A DNA stretch of 64,000 nucleotides, taken from the NCBI GenBank assembly GCA_037576215.1, contig JBANDB010000001.1:6262001-6326000 (forward strand). The letters are read 5' to 3'. The position numbers were made by a program, and so were the translations under genes. The stretch is from Armillaria gallica. Lineage: Eukaryota > Basidiomycota > Agaricomycetes > Agaricales > Physalacriaceae. The notes under the pieces are model-generated. The model was not told the origin of the DNA. It did not search any database and was given only the letters and a program-made list of their open reading frames with translations. Positions 1-10,589 of this stretch are shown one piece after another (position 1 is the stretch's first letter; every line of letters starts with the position of its first letter).

Positions 1-119
1 GTACCGTTGAGAAGTGTAAGAACGCGACCATTCATGAATACGACGGTGGTCATTGGGTGATGTGGGAAGCTAAAGATGAGGTTAACAAGGATTTGCTAAA
101 TTGGCTAAAGACCCTGTAA
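1..119 (+). CDS. Alpha/beta-hydrolase fold protein, C-terminal end only
   Basis: The reading frame starting at base 3 is open to a TAA at 117-119 and gives about 38 residues ending DLLNWLKTL. The stretch EYDGGHWVMWEAKDEV resembles the region around the catalytic histidine near the C-terminus of alpha/beta hydrolases (GGHW with His as the last triad member), followed by the usual final helix. The rest of the gene lies left of the window, so substrate and subfamily cannot be read. It converges on the membrane protein gene that ends at 189 on the other strand, leaving a 69-bp gap. Family assignment is an inference from a short tail. Confidence 0.55.
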   Translation, partial: TVEKCKNATIHEYDGGHWVMWEAKDEVNKDLLNWLKTL

Positions 120-188
120 ATGTAGACATGTCCGTAAGATCTAGTAGTATCCGTACAATTAATTTACAATAAGCCACACGAAATTGCC

Positions 189-912
189 TCATGGTTCAAC
201 TGTCACATATTTATACTTTGCGAATCTTTTCTCCTCCAGTTCCCGAACGTAGCTGCGCACAATAAATAGGCCATCTGCAAGAAACAAGCGTCAGAAATTC
301 CGAAGAAGATGCTAAGAGGTCCACGAACAGAATTGAACGAGCCATGTTATGGCGTAGATTACTACAACAGCTGCCTTGGATACCTTGAGCGCTGCGTTGC
401 AGACTTGTTTGGCGGTATCGGCGTTCGCATCGACAGAGCTTACGCAATTGGAGATGTCGATATTGTACTTGTCGCTGAATAGAAGGTATAACGAGTATGC
501 ACCAACCGCCAAACTGGCGATGAATGAGCCTATTTGGAGACTGTTGAACGTCGACACGAGGCCTGGCCTCGCGGTTAAGGCACCTATAAGCCTTTATGGG
601 CGTCAGCCTCAACACAGAGACATTAATGGATGAACACTCACCCGAGAAGAGATGCAATCGCAACAAGGGTGTATACAGCAGCGACGATATACATCGAGAT
701 TTCTCCCGATTTCGAGAGCTCAAGCGTTTTGTTGATGATATTGTGGACATTAATCCAAGCGCCTATGGCGACAAGAGCGCTTCCGGCAAGAGTTAAAGCT
801 GCGATGATCTACCAGATATTCATATTGGCTGACAATTATAGAGGAAGAAAAGACCTACTAAAACACCCAGACGAAGGGGCAAGCAGCAGAGGAAGTGATG
901 CCAACGTGCCAT
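189..912 (-). CDS. Small four-helix integral membrane protein (tetraspan, function unknown)
   Basis: Four exons join in frame: 912-867, 798-642, 591-329 and 274-189, giving 552 nt and 183 residues. The introns are 68, 50 and 54 nt. The protein starts MARWHHFLCCLPLRL and has four hydrophobic stretches: about residues 10-32, 53-73 (YIVAAVYTLVAIASLLGLIGA), 90-110 (IGSFIASLAVGAYSLYLLF) and 138-155 (AAVVVIYAITWLVQFYGL). A hydrophilic loop with two cysteines lies between helices 3 and 4, and a charged tail ends KYKYVTVEP. The CCLPLRL start followed by four helices is a pattern known from small basidiomycete membrane proteins, but I cannot name a function. The first donor (GTGTTT) is weak, so exon 1 is the least certain part. 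The product should sit in a membrane. Confidence 0.72.
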
Positions 913-1522
913 GACTCTAGTTCAATTGAAGAGGATACTTGAGGAAGAGGCAAGGCTGAGGGAATAAAGAAGGAGGAGGATGAGGGTTGTGCTGTTTTGG
1001 TTTTATAGTGCTGCGAAATATGCAGTGCCGCGAGGCAAACCAGTGCATCATCTTGAAATAGGCGGGCGCCCACAAGTTTCATCACCAGCGCAGTTCGCAC
1101 TGCCTCAGACTGCCTCACCACCGCACAAGGATACGCAGATACCAATGGACACGATCTCAAAATCTTCCATCGTGATGCTGCCTTCTAAATAAATGAGACA
1201 TATACCTATCTGTGGTCCTATCCTGGATCCCCAGAACATTCCAGCAGAAAATAGCATGAGAACGAAGAGACGGTGCAACTCTGAGTGTCGAAAATGCACT
1301 CGCAATACTTGCGTTGAAGAGACAGAGGCTTGCTTTGTGCACCTTGAAATGTCTGGCATTCGCGCTGGTCATCGGTTGAACTCGGACCTCGGGCCGCCGA
1401 AGGTGCCAAGACGATGATTCGATCGGAGTGATATAATGTCAGCGCGTGATTGATCCATAACAAAATTTCAATTGGCGTGTCTCTCCCAAACACGGACCGC
1501 CCCTTTCACTCTCCAAACCACC
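913..1522. promoter_or_regulatory. Divergent intergenic region between membrane protein and Zn2Cys6 regulator
   Basis: About 610 bp separates the start codons of two genes transcribed away from each other, so both promoters should lie here. Several open frames cross it on both strands, but none shows a recognisable domain. A minus-strand frame at 1105-1280 is rather hydrophobic and could be a decayed exon. I see no defined operator or TATA box that I would assign to either gene. Confidence 0.3.
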
Positions 1523-4500
1523 ATGACGGACGGCGACAGCATTCAGACAATACCGGCTAAGAAGAGGAGATTGGCTGGCGCATGCGATAGGTGCCGTAAA
1601 AAGAAAGGTGAGCTTGCTCAACATTGATACGGGGACACGTTCGACTTGAATTCGTGCCGAAATCCGCGGTGGTGACGCGTTTCGGCAATGTCATGCCGGA
1701 CTTTCTGCAGAATCAATGCAACGTCTATGGCGGACAGTCCTCTAGTAATATTGGCGAAGCGCGCATAAAGCGGTAACCTACTCGGAATCCCGGCGACAAT
1801 TTGTTCTTGCTAATGCTTATATGCCTTTTACGGTCACTAATCTATTTCTTCCCAGTGAAATGTATAATTATAATCTTTTCTTATCTTTAACGATTTACGA
1901 ACTGCCTATATGCAGGTGATAGCGCTACCGCGCCGGGCAATCGTTGTTCAAACTGTGTCGCGTTCGATGAGGACTGCACACATACTGATCTGATCAAGGT
2001 ACGCTCTCAATCTCTGATAGATTTCACGATATCACGGATTACTCGCAGAAACGTGGGCCAAAGCCAATGTTGGTTTTATTTATATCTCCGCTCAACTGTC
2101 ACTGACTTTAGCAGCCATTCACAAGAATCCTTTCCTACCGTTTCATACACAGAGAGACAATGGTCTGACATCAGGCACGTTGTCTTATATCATGCTTTTC
2201 TGCTTGAAATAACTAAGCCTTTCACAGTCATGCGCAGAAGCTGGAACGACGCGTGAACCAACTAGAAGCAATGCTCAAAGAGGTGCGAACTTTATGTCTG
2301 ATTCCCTGCTTTCTCTAAGTCGTCGTAGCTCAAACCGGATGCCGATCTACCCGAGAAAGTAGCGGGACGAGAGATCTCACCTGAGTACTCGCCAGTATAC
2401 TCAAGCCCATCTCGGCAACCGAGCGAACCGTCGGATGCAGCCGAGCCCGAAGAGGACTTTTCGCATCCAGATCTCCTGGAAAATATGAAAAATCTATCTC
2501 TTTATCATAGCAAGCACTTCAGCCAGAGGTATTTTGGACCATCAAGCACTTTTTCGCTGCTCACCAGTGCCCTATCTATGAAAAAGAAAATTACGGGCAG
2601 AGAAACCACGATGCAGTTACGAGATTATTTCAATTTACAGCCTGTCCGTCCTGTCTCAGCTCTGAGTCTTTCTGGTGCTCACAAACCTTAACACCGACAG
2701 TGGGAGCGAGCAACAGCTGACGCCGAAACTCCACATTATGTATATCCCGACAACGACCTCATCCGGAGCCTTGTTGCCATTTATTTCGAAACAATTCACC
2801 CGTTGGTTCCCATTCTCCACCGACCTACATTCGAAAAGCATGTCGACGAAGGGTTACATCTGCGTGACTACAATTTCGGCGCTGCATTACTTCTTGTCCT
2901 GGCAGTTGCTTCACGATATTCTGACGACCCGCGAGTTCTGGCCAAGCCCGACTCCAAGCTTTCTTCTGGATGGAGATTCTTTGAGCAGGTCCGAGTTTTC
3001 AAAAATGCGATTTACACTCCTGCGTGCCTGTACGAACTCCAGTTCGCCGTTGTATGCTCATTTTTTGCTTTTCCGCTATGAAACTAAGACTCTGATAGCT
3101 CGGTGCTATATACGCGATTGGAACTTCTATTCCTCAGTTCAGTTGGACTGTGACTGGGATTGGTCTACGCTCCGCAATAGAGATAGGGTTACACAGACGA
3201 AAGCCTGAAGGTCACAAGTTAACACTTGACGACGAGCTCAAGAAGCGATCTTTCTGGTATACTCCCTCTTTTCTGGCGTGACGCGGCGCTGATCATATTG
3301 CGTGTAGGGCACTTATCATATTCGATAGACTCACAAGTCTTTATATTGGGCGACCTACCATGGTACAAGAAGAAGAGTACGTTGTTTACTACGTTCGCCC
3401 GAATTTTCTGAACGATCCGCAATAGTTTTGACCTAGAGCCACCAATTGAATGTGACGACGAATACTGGGAGATAGCTCCGGACGGCCAAGTACATTTTAA
3501 TCAACCAACCGACAAGCCATCAAAAATCAGCTATTTCAGCGCTTCGATAAGGTTAAGTCAAATAATGTCCTTGGTTGTAAGGACGTTGTATTCTATCAAG
3601 AAAGGTCGAGACATGTTAGGTCTCACAGGCGAAGGCTGGGAGCAGCGAATAGTTTCCGATTTAGATTCATCCCTAAATGCGTGGGTGGACTCGATCCCCG
3701 ATCATCGTATGTGTCCGGCGCGTAGTCTTTGCTCGCATCTTATTGACCGTATCTTAGTGCGCTGGGATCCTAAACGCGAGAATGGGATATTCTTGTATCA
3801 ATCCGCGGGCCTGTATAGCATCTATTATATGACTCAGATACTCATACACCGCCCCTTTCTACACACTGACTCGCCATTATCCATACCTTCTCTCGTTATC
3901 TGCACGAATGCAGCCAAATCATGTACCCGAATCCTCGAGGTTCACATGAGTACAATGAAGATCGTCACTCCCCACATAATTGTACGTGTCAAACTCTCCT
4001 CTACTTCTAATGTTTACGCCTAAATGCAGATGGGTGCGTTCACTTCTGGTGCTGTGTTCGCTATGAATATCTGGAGTAGCAAACGGGCGGGTCATGCGCC
4101 TAACCCAAAGGATCTTGCCGGATTTGAATTGTGTTTAGCCACATTCAAAGATGCAGCCGATACGTGCGTATCAGACCCTTGAGTACATGGATGGAACTAA
4201 TATCATTTGATCCATAGATGGAACGTAGCTGGGCGCTCAATGTGAGTGCTTCGAAGATCTGTATTTACGTTACTGTTGACAGGCTTTTAGCAACATGTTC
4301 AAAGCCATGGCTTCCGTGGAGAGTTCAAAAACACACGATGGCTCTACTACCATTCCGCCAACAAAATCTCACGAAAAGGCCGCTCTCTCTCCAACTGCTC
4401 CTATGTGGAGCTCGTACGATACTGTGCCGCGGACTACCCTTCTTCAAGGGGTTCAACCATTTGGTACCAAAACGTTCTCCCCTTTTGGTGAATATGTATT

Positions 4501-4830
4501 GATGAGATCTTACCTTCTAGTTGATCAAACCTCTGATGGTTACACGGCGACTCAGCTCGCCGCTGGCCTTCCCTTAGGCTGGACAAACGGAACATATCCG
4601 GTGTTTCCATACTCACCCCAGCTGCCCTTGCTTAATATGGACTCGGGGTTGTCAGGAGAGCTGGGGAACAGCACCATCAACATGTGGACCGACGCACCTC
4701 TTGGATTTGGGTAGGATATCCCTCTTTATCTAACGTTGGAGAGGTTTTCTGACGTGCTGTGGCATGCAGCTTTTCTGAATGGGATACCTACGTTGCGAAC
4801 ATGGCACCCGGAAATAATGGACACCCTTGA
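1523..4830 (+). CDS. Zn2Cys6 fungal-specific transcription factor
   Basis: The start at 1523 begins MTDGDSIQTIPAKKRR and runs into the zinc cluster. With exon 1 (1523-1607), a 6-nt exon (1856-1861) and exon 3 (1916-1998), the cluster reads CDRCRKKKVKCD followed by PGNRCSNC and DEDC, giving all six zinc-binding cysteines. A basic linker (KRGPKP) and a short coiled coil (KLERRVNQLEAMLKE, about 2230-2280) follow. The middle region carries the fungal-specific regulatory domain, with HPLVPILHRPTFEKH near 2795-2840, GIGLRSAIEIGLHRR near 3150-3205, and GRPTMVQEEEDFD, QSAGLYSIYYMTQILIHRPF and TWNVAGR further on. The last exon (4768-4830) ends EWDTYVANM..GHP. At least nine introns are supported by frame and GT..AG. 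The exon joins between about 2060-2230 and 2540-2705 are unresolved. A nuclear DNA-binding regulator is expected; target genes are unknown. Confidence 0.85.
1856..1861 (+). other. 6-nt microexon (TGAAAT) completing the zinc cluster
   Basis: Without this exon the zinc cluster lacks Val-Lys-Cys and its third cysteine. TGAAAT is preceded by TTCTTCCCAG and followed by GTATAA, so it has both splice signals. Exon 1 ends in a lone G at 1607 and exon 3 starts GTGAT at 1916, so the joined codons are GTG AAA TGT GAT, giving V-K-C-D exactly where the family consensus has them. The flanking introns are 248 and 54 nt. Confidence 0.8.
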
Positions 4831-5230
4831 CAAGTCTCGAAGCTGGGCGAGGTTGCTTGCGTGGGTATTAGGAGGAATATTGTATTTCTCGATATAAATA
4901 CAGATGTATGTAATAATGCGACTGTATCATAGTCCTCTTTGTAGAATAATCGCGTGTATCCGCAAATTTGATGATCGCCTCCCTTCTTAGGAAGAAACTG
5001 AACGGGGCTGTATGGGTGGCTGTGCATGTCATCGCTCGTCTGCTCAAACCACGACGTCCCATTTTAATACTGCCCCTGTCGACTCCCGAGATCCTTGATA
5101 CCCCAGTTTCTTTGTAGCCCGGTAAAAGGAACAACGCCGCCTACGGAGCAGACGACACTTGACTCAACCACACCCAAACCAGCTACTAGCGACCGACGAC
5201 CGTTGGTACATCTCCTTTTATAGGCTGACT

Positions 5231-5239
5231 TATATATAG
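5231..5239 (+). promoter_or_regulatory. TATA-like box upstream of F-box gene 1
   Basis: TATATATAG lies 42 bp upstream of the ATG at 5281, inside an otherwise featureless 450-bp intergenic stretch (4831-5280). Position and composition fit a core promoter TATA element. No other element is assigned there. Confidence 0.35.
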
Positions 5240-5280
5240 TCAGTACATCTAAGTCGTATACATCTCTGGTATTGTGCGCT

Positions 5281-6996
5281 ATGACTCAAACGTCTTCTCC
5301 ATGCCCTTCCTGCCCTTCCTGCCATCTTCGCTCATTAAAAAATGGCGGGATCATCAGTAGACCTTCCCCCTACGAGGCCCTGCTAGGATCTGTTATTCCC
5401 CCAGAGTCTCCAGAATCATTCAAACAATCTATCAACACTCTCATTCACGAAGCACGCATGGAATTATCCCAATATGACTCCATCATCCGCGATTTGGTGT
5501 CAACTGTAATCGTAGAGGCTGAATCTCAACGTGACAAAGTCCAGCAGTTCATCAACGCCCATGTTTCACTCAATCCCCCGGTCCATACACTGCCCCCCGA
5601 AATTTTGAACGAAATCTTCCTCTTCGCATGCACGAGGCCCTACAGCGTCTTTGGATCTCGCAATTGCGAGGCCCGGATGATAGGAGGGGTTTGTCGACGA
5701 TGGCGCGCCGCTGCTTGGAGCTCTCCGGCCTTGTGGTCCTCTTTAAATCTCACATGGAAGTCAGGATGGGACCAAGGTGTCGGAATCAAATTGCTGGGCG
5801 ACACGCTCGAGCGAAGTCTCCAAAGCAAACTGTCTGTCAAGTTGAGGACGTCGAGCCAGATGCCCAGACCCATCGTCGAGAGTATGGTTCGCCACTCATC
5901 GCGCTGGGACGCTCTCTGTCTGGATGTCCCTCCGGGAGACTATGATTTCTGGACGTATCCCCCACTCCATTTGCCATCCTTGACATCACTTGATCTAGGC
6001 TCGGCATCGTACGAGAGCATAGCTACTACCTTGAAAGCATTCAAAGATGCGCCTAACCTGAAATCCCTCGCATTTGGGCTGTTTTGGTACGGATACGACC
6101 ATACAAATCTTGCTCCTCTAGGTCAGTGGCCGCAGGTTACACATTTGATCTGTTCCACAGGGAAAGGGTGGGAGGACATGCTGATAAGCATTCATATTCT
6201 TCGCCACTTTCCCAACGTCGAAGTATTGGAAGACGGTACCGTCGAGGATGCTTGCAGCACCATATCCAGTCCCCCGTTGACTTTGTCGAAACTTCGTTCG
6301 CTTACTGTCAGATCCCCAAAGTTTTTACCCTTTCTCACCTGTCCCTCGTTGGAGCACATATCATTCGCAGGATATCAACATGATTTCCCTGGGGCTCTGT
6401 TCTCCCAATTTATCGCCCGGTCTGGATGCCAGTTACAGTCTCTCGAAACCCAAGACATGGCGAGGGTACTTTCGAACCCAGTTCAGGTTTTTTCATCTGT
6501 GCCTAGTCTCAGAAAACTTGTCTTATTCATGGTGGATACAGATTGGGGAGGGGAACCCGTTGAAATCTTCGAATGCCTCAGTTCTGCAGGATCTGACATG
6601 TTGCTTCCAGAGTTGGCCGTTTTGGATTTGAAGATGTATACGTTCTTCCCGGGCGAATCCCAGAAATTAGATTCAACGCTCGTTACGATGATCGACAACC
6701 GTTGGAATGGTTCCCCGGCGGGATCTGGATTGCGTCGGGTCATTCTCAGGTGCTCCTACGCTGGCATTGGACCTAGGGATCACCTAGATGATAAAATAAC
6801 AGAAGATGAACGAGTAACGCGAAATGCCATGGCTCTGTCCCACATCGATCGTCTTAAAACTTTGAAACGGGAAGGACTAGATATCTCCATCATTCTCGAA
6901 GGTGAGTTCAGGCTTTGATTTCCCCGGTAAGGTGCCTTTACTGAATGTATGGTAATAGACACATACGACAGGGTCGAGATGGGAGTCTTCCTCTGA
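5281..6996 (+). CDS. F-box protein with leucine-rich C-terminal region (paralogue 1)
   Basis: The ATG at 5281 starts a long exon (5281-6901). A 57-nt intron and a tiny last exon (6959-6996) then give 552 residues ending DTYDRVEMGVFL. The N-terminal part has a helical segment (QSINTLIHEARMELSQYDS). The F-box follows at about residues 98-150: VHTLPPEILNEIFLFA, then GGVCRRWRAAAWSSPALWSS. The remainder carries irregular leucine-rich repeats (LPSLTSLDLGS, LKSLAFGLF, LSKLRSLTVRSPKFL, PSLRKLVLFMV). Such proteins act as substrate receptors of SCF ubiquitin ligases, binding Skp1 through the F-box. The target is unknown. Paralogues sit at 17214-18811 and 30292-31873 and share the final-exon architecture, which supports the splice choice. 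This copy is the most diverged of the three and lacks their short first exon. Confidence 0.85.
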
Positions 6997-7837
6997 TCCA
7001 CAACACAACAATTACTTGACAAACCTCGTAGCAACCTTCATGCCCATTGTTACTATTGATTTTTCTTCGCAGGCGGACGTTAACTAGTGGCTTACAACCC
7101 AAATTTAAATCCTCTTTTTCCCGCAGAAGTTCAGAACTCGTCGGATGACGCTGTCAGAGGTGGAAGAACAGCTTGCTTCCGGTTTCGGCGCATAAATTCT
7201 ATGCCAAATATCCAGACACCACAGACCATAAAATATATAGTGATATGAAAAGCAGGAGCCACTGTCATTCACATGCGCCGCCTTCAGCTACCTATGAGAG
7301 TCCTATCCCTAGTTCCCAGACGACGACTTGTCACGCGTCATCCCCAGTGTGTCTATCGGAGGTCGAGTCGATGAATGTTCTTTTTCAGACTAACGCGCTG
7401 TCCATATAGTATTCGCAGTAAGTAACATTCAATACGTGTGTTCATGCGAGAGGCAGTAAACAGTGACAGTATTATAAAACGCGAGACCACAAGGGCAAGA
7501 ATCGAGCCGGAATTAAAGAGTAGCAGTGGAAACCAAACCTCTCGAGAAAGGAAGAACGGCGTAAGCATCGGATGTGGCAGTAGCGTTATTGAACCTACTC
7601 ATCCTTACCATCTAAGCCAAACGCGTGTCGATCAGAGTCCAGACACGACAATACAGTATTCTTGTATCTGTTCGCAGGTCACAGGTTGGAAAATACTCAC
7701 TATATGCTCCAGATACTCATCATGTCTTGCGCCTGGAGTTCAAATGTTGCCGCCCATAGCCGTAGGACTCGTCTGGCCACCCCCAGCAGAAGTGGGACTA
7801 CAAAAAGTGACGACTCTTCATCCACTTCTCGGATTAT
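6997..7837. other. Gene-poor stretch after F-box gene 1
   Basis: No gene is recognised. Short open frames on both strands have no domain and are interrupted. The right part (from about 7700) belongs to the duplicated tRNA-like region described below and matches sequence downstream of the element at 24118, including a shared TAGTCCCACT near 7790 and 24216. Confidence 0.4.
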
Positions 7838-7891
7838 CTCTGAGGGGATCGAACCCATGATGCAGAGTATGCTAACCGTTGCACATGTCAT
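7838..7891 (-). repeat. tRNA-like element 1 (GCAACGGTTAGCAT type)
   Basis: On the minus strand an A-box-like GTGCAACGGTTAGCAT is followed by a B-box GGGTTCGATCCC. The gap is too short for an anticodon arm. A run of five T follows at 7806-7802. It is the same type as the element at 24118, which has eight more bases in the centre. Confidence 0.5.
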
Positions 7892-8550
7892 CATAGTGCG
7901 GTAGGTAAGGTGGAGAATGATTCAACAGTTTCATAGCGGATTGCTTTATTTCCAGTCAAAGCCGACATTGAGTACTACAGGTGAAGAGGAAATGTACTAA
8001 TACCGTTGCTATATCCGGGTGGGTGTGTAATGTCTCGTGTTCGCGGTTCTATAGATGTTAATAAATTGGCCTGCGATGAAGCATGGTAGGACCACACCGC
8101 TATAAGTGGTATAAGTGGTAGGCGGCGATCTGCCCAGTGTTGAAGTGCGCACTGCGGGGCCCGGGCGCCTGTCTTCCTAGGCGGAGAATATCCAATGCAA
8201 AAAAGACAATTGTACCCTTCACCCATGTGCCTTACCGGGGGTCGAACCCTTTATCAGTTAGTCCAAGTTGACATTGAGCAGAAGGGAACAGGATCGTACC
8301 AATGCCGTAGGTGGGAAGTATAATGAGAGTAATCCTGACTCTCGTGTCTGTGCTTTCGGCGATGATGGCACAGGTGAATGCAAGCACATCCTGACCTGAC
8401 TGTGGCATAGAAAGGCGTCAGTCTGACTGCGAAATACTCATAGAACACAGACACAAAGTGAAAGTTATGAAGATTATCGGAAAGAGATAACCAGAATCCG
8501 AGGTAGCGGGTTTTCGAAAAAGGAAACCTTGTGCCCCAGGCATGCAACCC

Positions 8551-8613
8551 TGTAGCTGGGAGTCGAACCTAGCTTGGGCGCGTGCATACCCCAGCCGATG
8601 CACTATCAATGGG
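8551..8613 (-). repeat. tRNA-like element 2 (TGATGGTGTATCGG type)
   Basis: The minus strand reads TTGATAGTGCATCGGCTG (A-box region), then a short centre, then AGCTAGGTTCGACTCCC (T-arm with B-box). The ends CCC and GGG can pair as an acceptor remnant. A T5 run lies at 8522-8518. Closest relatives are the elements at 8827 and 23780. Confidence 0.5.
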
Positions 8614-8826
8614 ACGCATGTGAGGGATCCCTTACTATCATCGTGGTGTTACAGTGACACCCAGGAAGATGAGGGGCTTGGGACAGAGAAAGGTGCTAGT
8701 TAGTTTGAATCGACTTACAAAGTGAAAAGGCGTAAGAAATTCTGGAGAGAGTTTGAAGTACATAGTCACTGGGTTTTCGAAAAAGGTAAAACTGGAAAAG
8801 TGCAGTGAGATTCAGGAGTCGCAACC

Positions 8827-8889
8827 CTGTGGCTGGGAATCGAACCTAGCTGAGACGCGTGTGTGCCAGCGGCTACACCATCAGAGGGC
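8827..8889 (-). repeat. tRNA-like element 3 (TGATGGTGTATCGG type)
   Basis: The minus strand reads TGATGGTGTAGCCGCTGG, then AGCTAGGTTCGATTCCCAGC. The ends CCCTCTG and CACAGGG can pair like an acceptor stem. A T5 run follows at 8784-8780. Elements 2 and 3 also share downstream sequence (TTTTTCGAAAACCC). Confidence 0.5.
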
Positions 8890-9049
8890 TTTACTGATCT
8901 AAACAACCAGCGCACCAGGACCAGTTCTAACTGGGCCCGGAATCGAGTTTAAAAGCTTGTTAGGTCGCGAGGATCAATTTTTAGCTAGCGATGATGATTA
9001 TGAATGTCCCACCCAGAGGTATTCTTTAGATTCCCTCTTACGCAGGTGG

Positions 9050-9485
9050 CTCTCGTCGCGAAATGCGAAATGGGATAGAGATACTAGAGTCCCTTAGGCG
9101 ATGCCTTGCGAAGAATGTGCTATACACATTGGACTAGGATGGTTATTGGGCCTGTAGCACAAAGGAGAATAAGGCTGGATTGAAGTAACATTGCTGCCGT
9201 GTATGGAACCAGCAGTGAGTCGGAGCGGCAGCGATAGTACCTGCGTCCTACCACAGATGAGATGATCACTCGATCATTGATTAGCGCATTGATAATAAGA
9301 ACCGAGTGTACGACACCTGGGTTGGCCATCAAAATCTGCGAGCGTAATAACGTGTAATAAATCAGAGCGGATTGAGAAATGCTGTGACAGCGTGACTTTG
9401 CTCTTGAACTTGTACTGTAATCGTAGCGGTGCAAGCACCGGGGTCCCCGATTCTTTCCCGGGGCTTCATCAGGAAAACGAAGCAT
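9050..9485 (-). repeat. Inverted copy of the 23.2-23.6 kb block
   Basis: Reading the minus strand, this segment matches 23250-23600 on the plus strand in many short blocks, for example GTCCAA.GTGTAT.GCAC near 9125 and 23535, and GACTTTG.CTCTTGAAC near 9395 and 23265. It is decayed and non-coding. Together with elements 1-3 it forms one end of the left arm of the inverted duplication. GGTGCAAGCACCGGGGTCCC at 9429-9448 recurs near 12509. Confidence 0.5.
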
Positions 9486-9634
9486 CTTTACGAGAACAAT
9501 TTCGTTCTAACAAGCCCTGTGCCTATCTTGGGAAAGAGCATTAATCTTTCCTTTTCTTTCTATTCCGATAGGTTTGTAGAGCATTGGAATACCAGTATAT
9601 TGTCACCTATGTAATACAACGAACGCTACAATAA

Positions 9635-10099
9635 CTAACATATAGAAGAATTATCTAAACAATGAAGACCTACGAGTGATCCACCGGCGCAACAAGAATT
9701 CAGAGTCGACATTGCAAAGGAACTCGTCACAAACTCGCCATCCTTGCATACCCAACCAGAGGAATGTCCCACCTGGCTGTCCCACAAGTGTTCAATGCAG
9801 AGTCGGACTACTAGATCCCATGTCTGCGTAGGTCTACGAAGTAAACATGACCTACATCTGAGATGGTAAGTAATTATTGTAAGAAACCAAAATAGACAGA
9901 AAACGCACCTGAATCGCTCTCCGTAGTCTACCCTGGCCCACCTATGATGCCAGGTCTTGTTCCGTTGGTACTGCAGCCATCCGGATCGACTTAAATGATG
10001 TTTGAATCCGAGTCCCACACCGAAAAAAAGTAATGGGCCACGAAGGTACCTGCTGTGAGTAACAGTAATCTCCTGGACTAGGGACTTACCTTTGGACAA
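9635..10099 (-). pseudogene. Unrecognised coding-like fragment
   Basis: A minus-strand frame is open for 154 codons and contains a plausible intron (GTGCGTTTTC..CATCTCAG, about 9857-9908). The joined reading contains NKTWHHRWARVDYGERFR followed by RPTQTWDLVVRLCIEHLWD. A fragment on the minus strand at 23506-23733 contains QPTQALVETVILWDHG in a comparable place, so both may be remains of one duplicated gene. I recognise no family and no complete start or end. Confidence 0.25.
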
Positions 10100-10431
10100 A
10101 TGGCAACATATTGGAGTAGAAGAATATCAGTGCTTAAAGAACCAGCCCCCAAAGAGCAGTTATACGAAGAAAGTCCCACATTATTTTACTTAGCCAAGAG
10201 GGCCACTGCAGGCATGGCAGATACGAGTCCTGAATAAATGTACAGGTTGTTCCTTCGAACGAAATCAATGCTCACGAGGATCCCGGTCCTTCGAGTGAGT
10301 TAGCATGGCATCCCAGTGTGCTCTCTGTTCTGCTCTTACCATAATTAGACCAGCATTAACTTCAAGTTAAGCAAGCTTTGGAGTTTAAAGTAACCCGATT
10401 TTTTGGAACTGACAAAAATTATCGCACGGAA

Positions 10432-10512
10432 AAGAGTTCGAACCTCAAGGCCTCACATCTTAGGCTTAATTATGGCTAAGCAATGCAGATATCGACTAGA
10501 CCACTCGCACAT
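10432..10512 (-). pseudogene. Degenerate tRNA-like sequence with long variable region (Leu/Ser-like)
   Basis: The minus strand carries GAGTGGTCTAGTCGA (A-box-like), a possible stem CTTAG..CTAAG, and GAGGTTCGAACTC (B-box with a 3-bp stem). Spacing between the boxes is larger than in the other tRNA-like elements and resembles a class II tRNA, such as Leu or Ser, with an extended variable region. The acceptor ends do not pair well and no clear anticodon loop can be fixed. It is probably a decayed tRNA gene. Confidence 0.3.
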
Positions 10513-10589
10513 TTCATAAACAGAAGTTGTATTCTATTTATAGGTGGACATATACTATATCAGAAAAAATAAATAAATATATACACCTT

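Noticed and set aside
211..750. 179-codon minus-strand open frame
   Set aside because: It reads through introns and an off-frame of the four-exon membrane protein gene; the spliced 183-aa model explains the sequence better.
8229..8283. Further tRNA-like sequences (also near 13560, 24420, 29225, 29915 and 30050)
   Set aside because: Only one box or a strongly mutated B-box is visible, so they are too weak to list individually.
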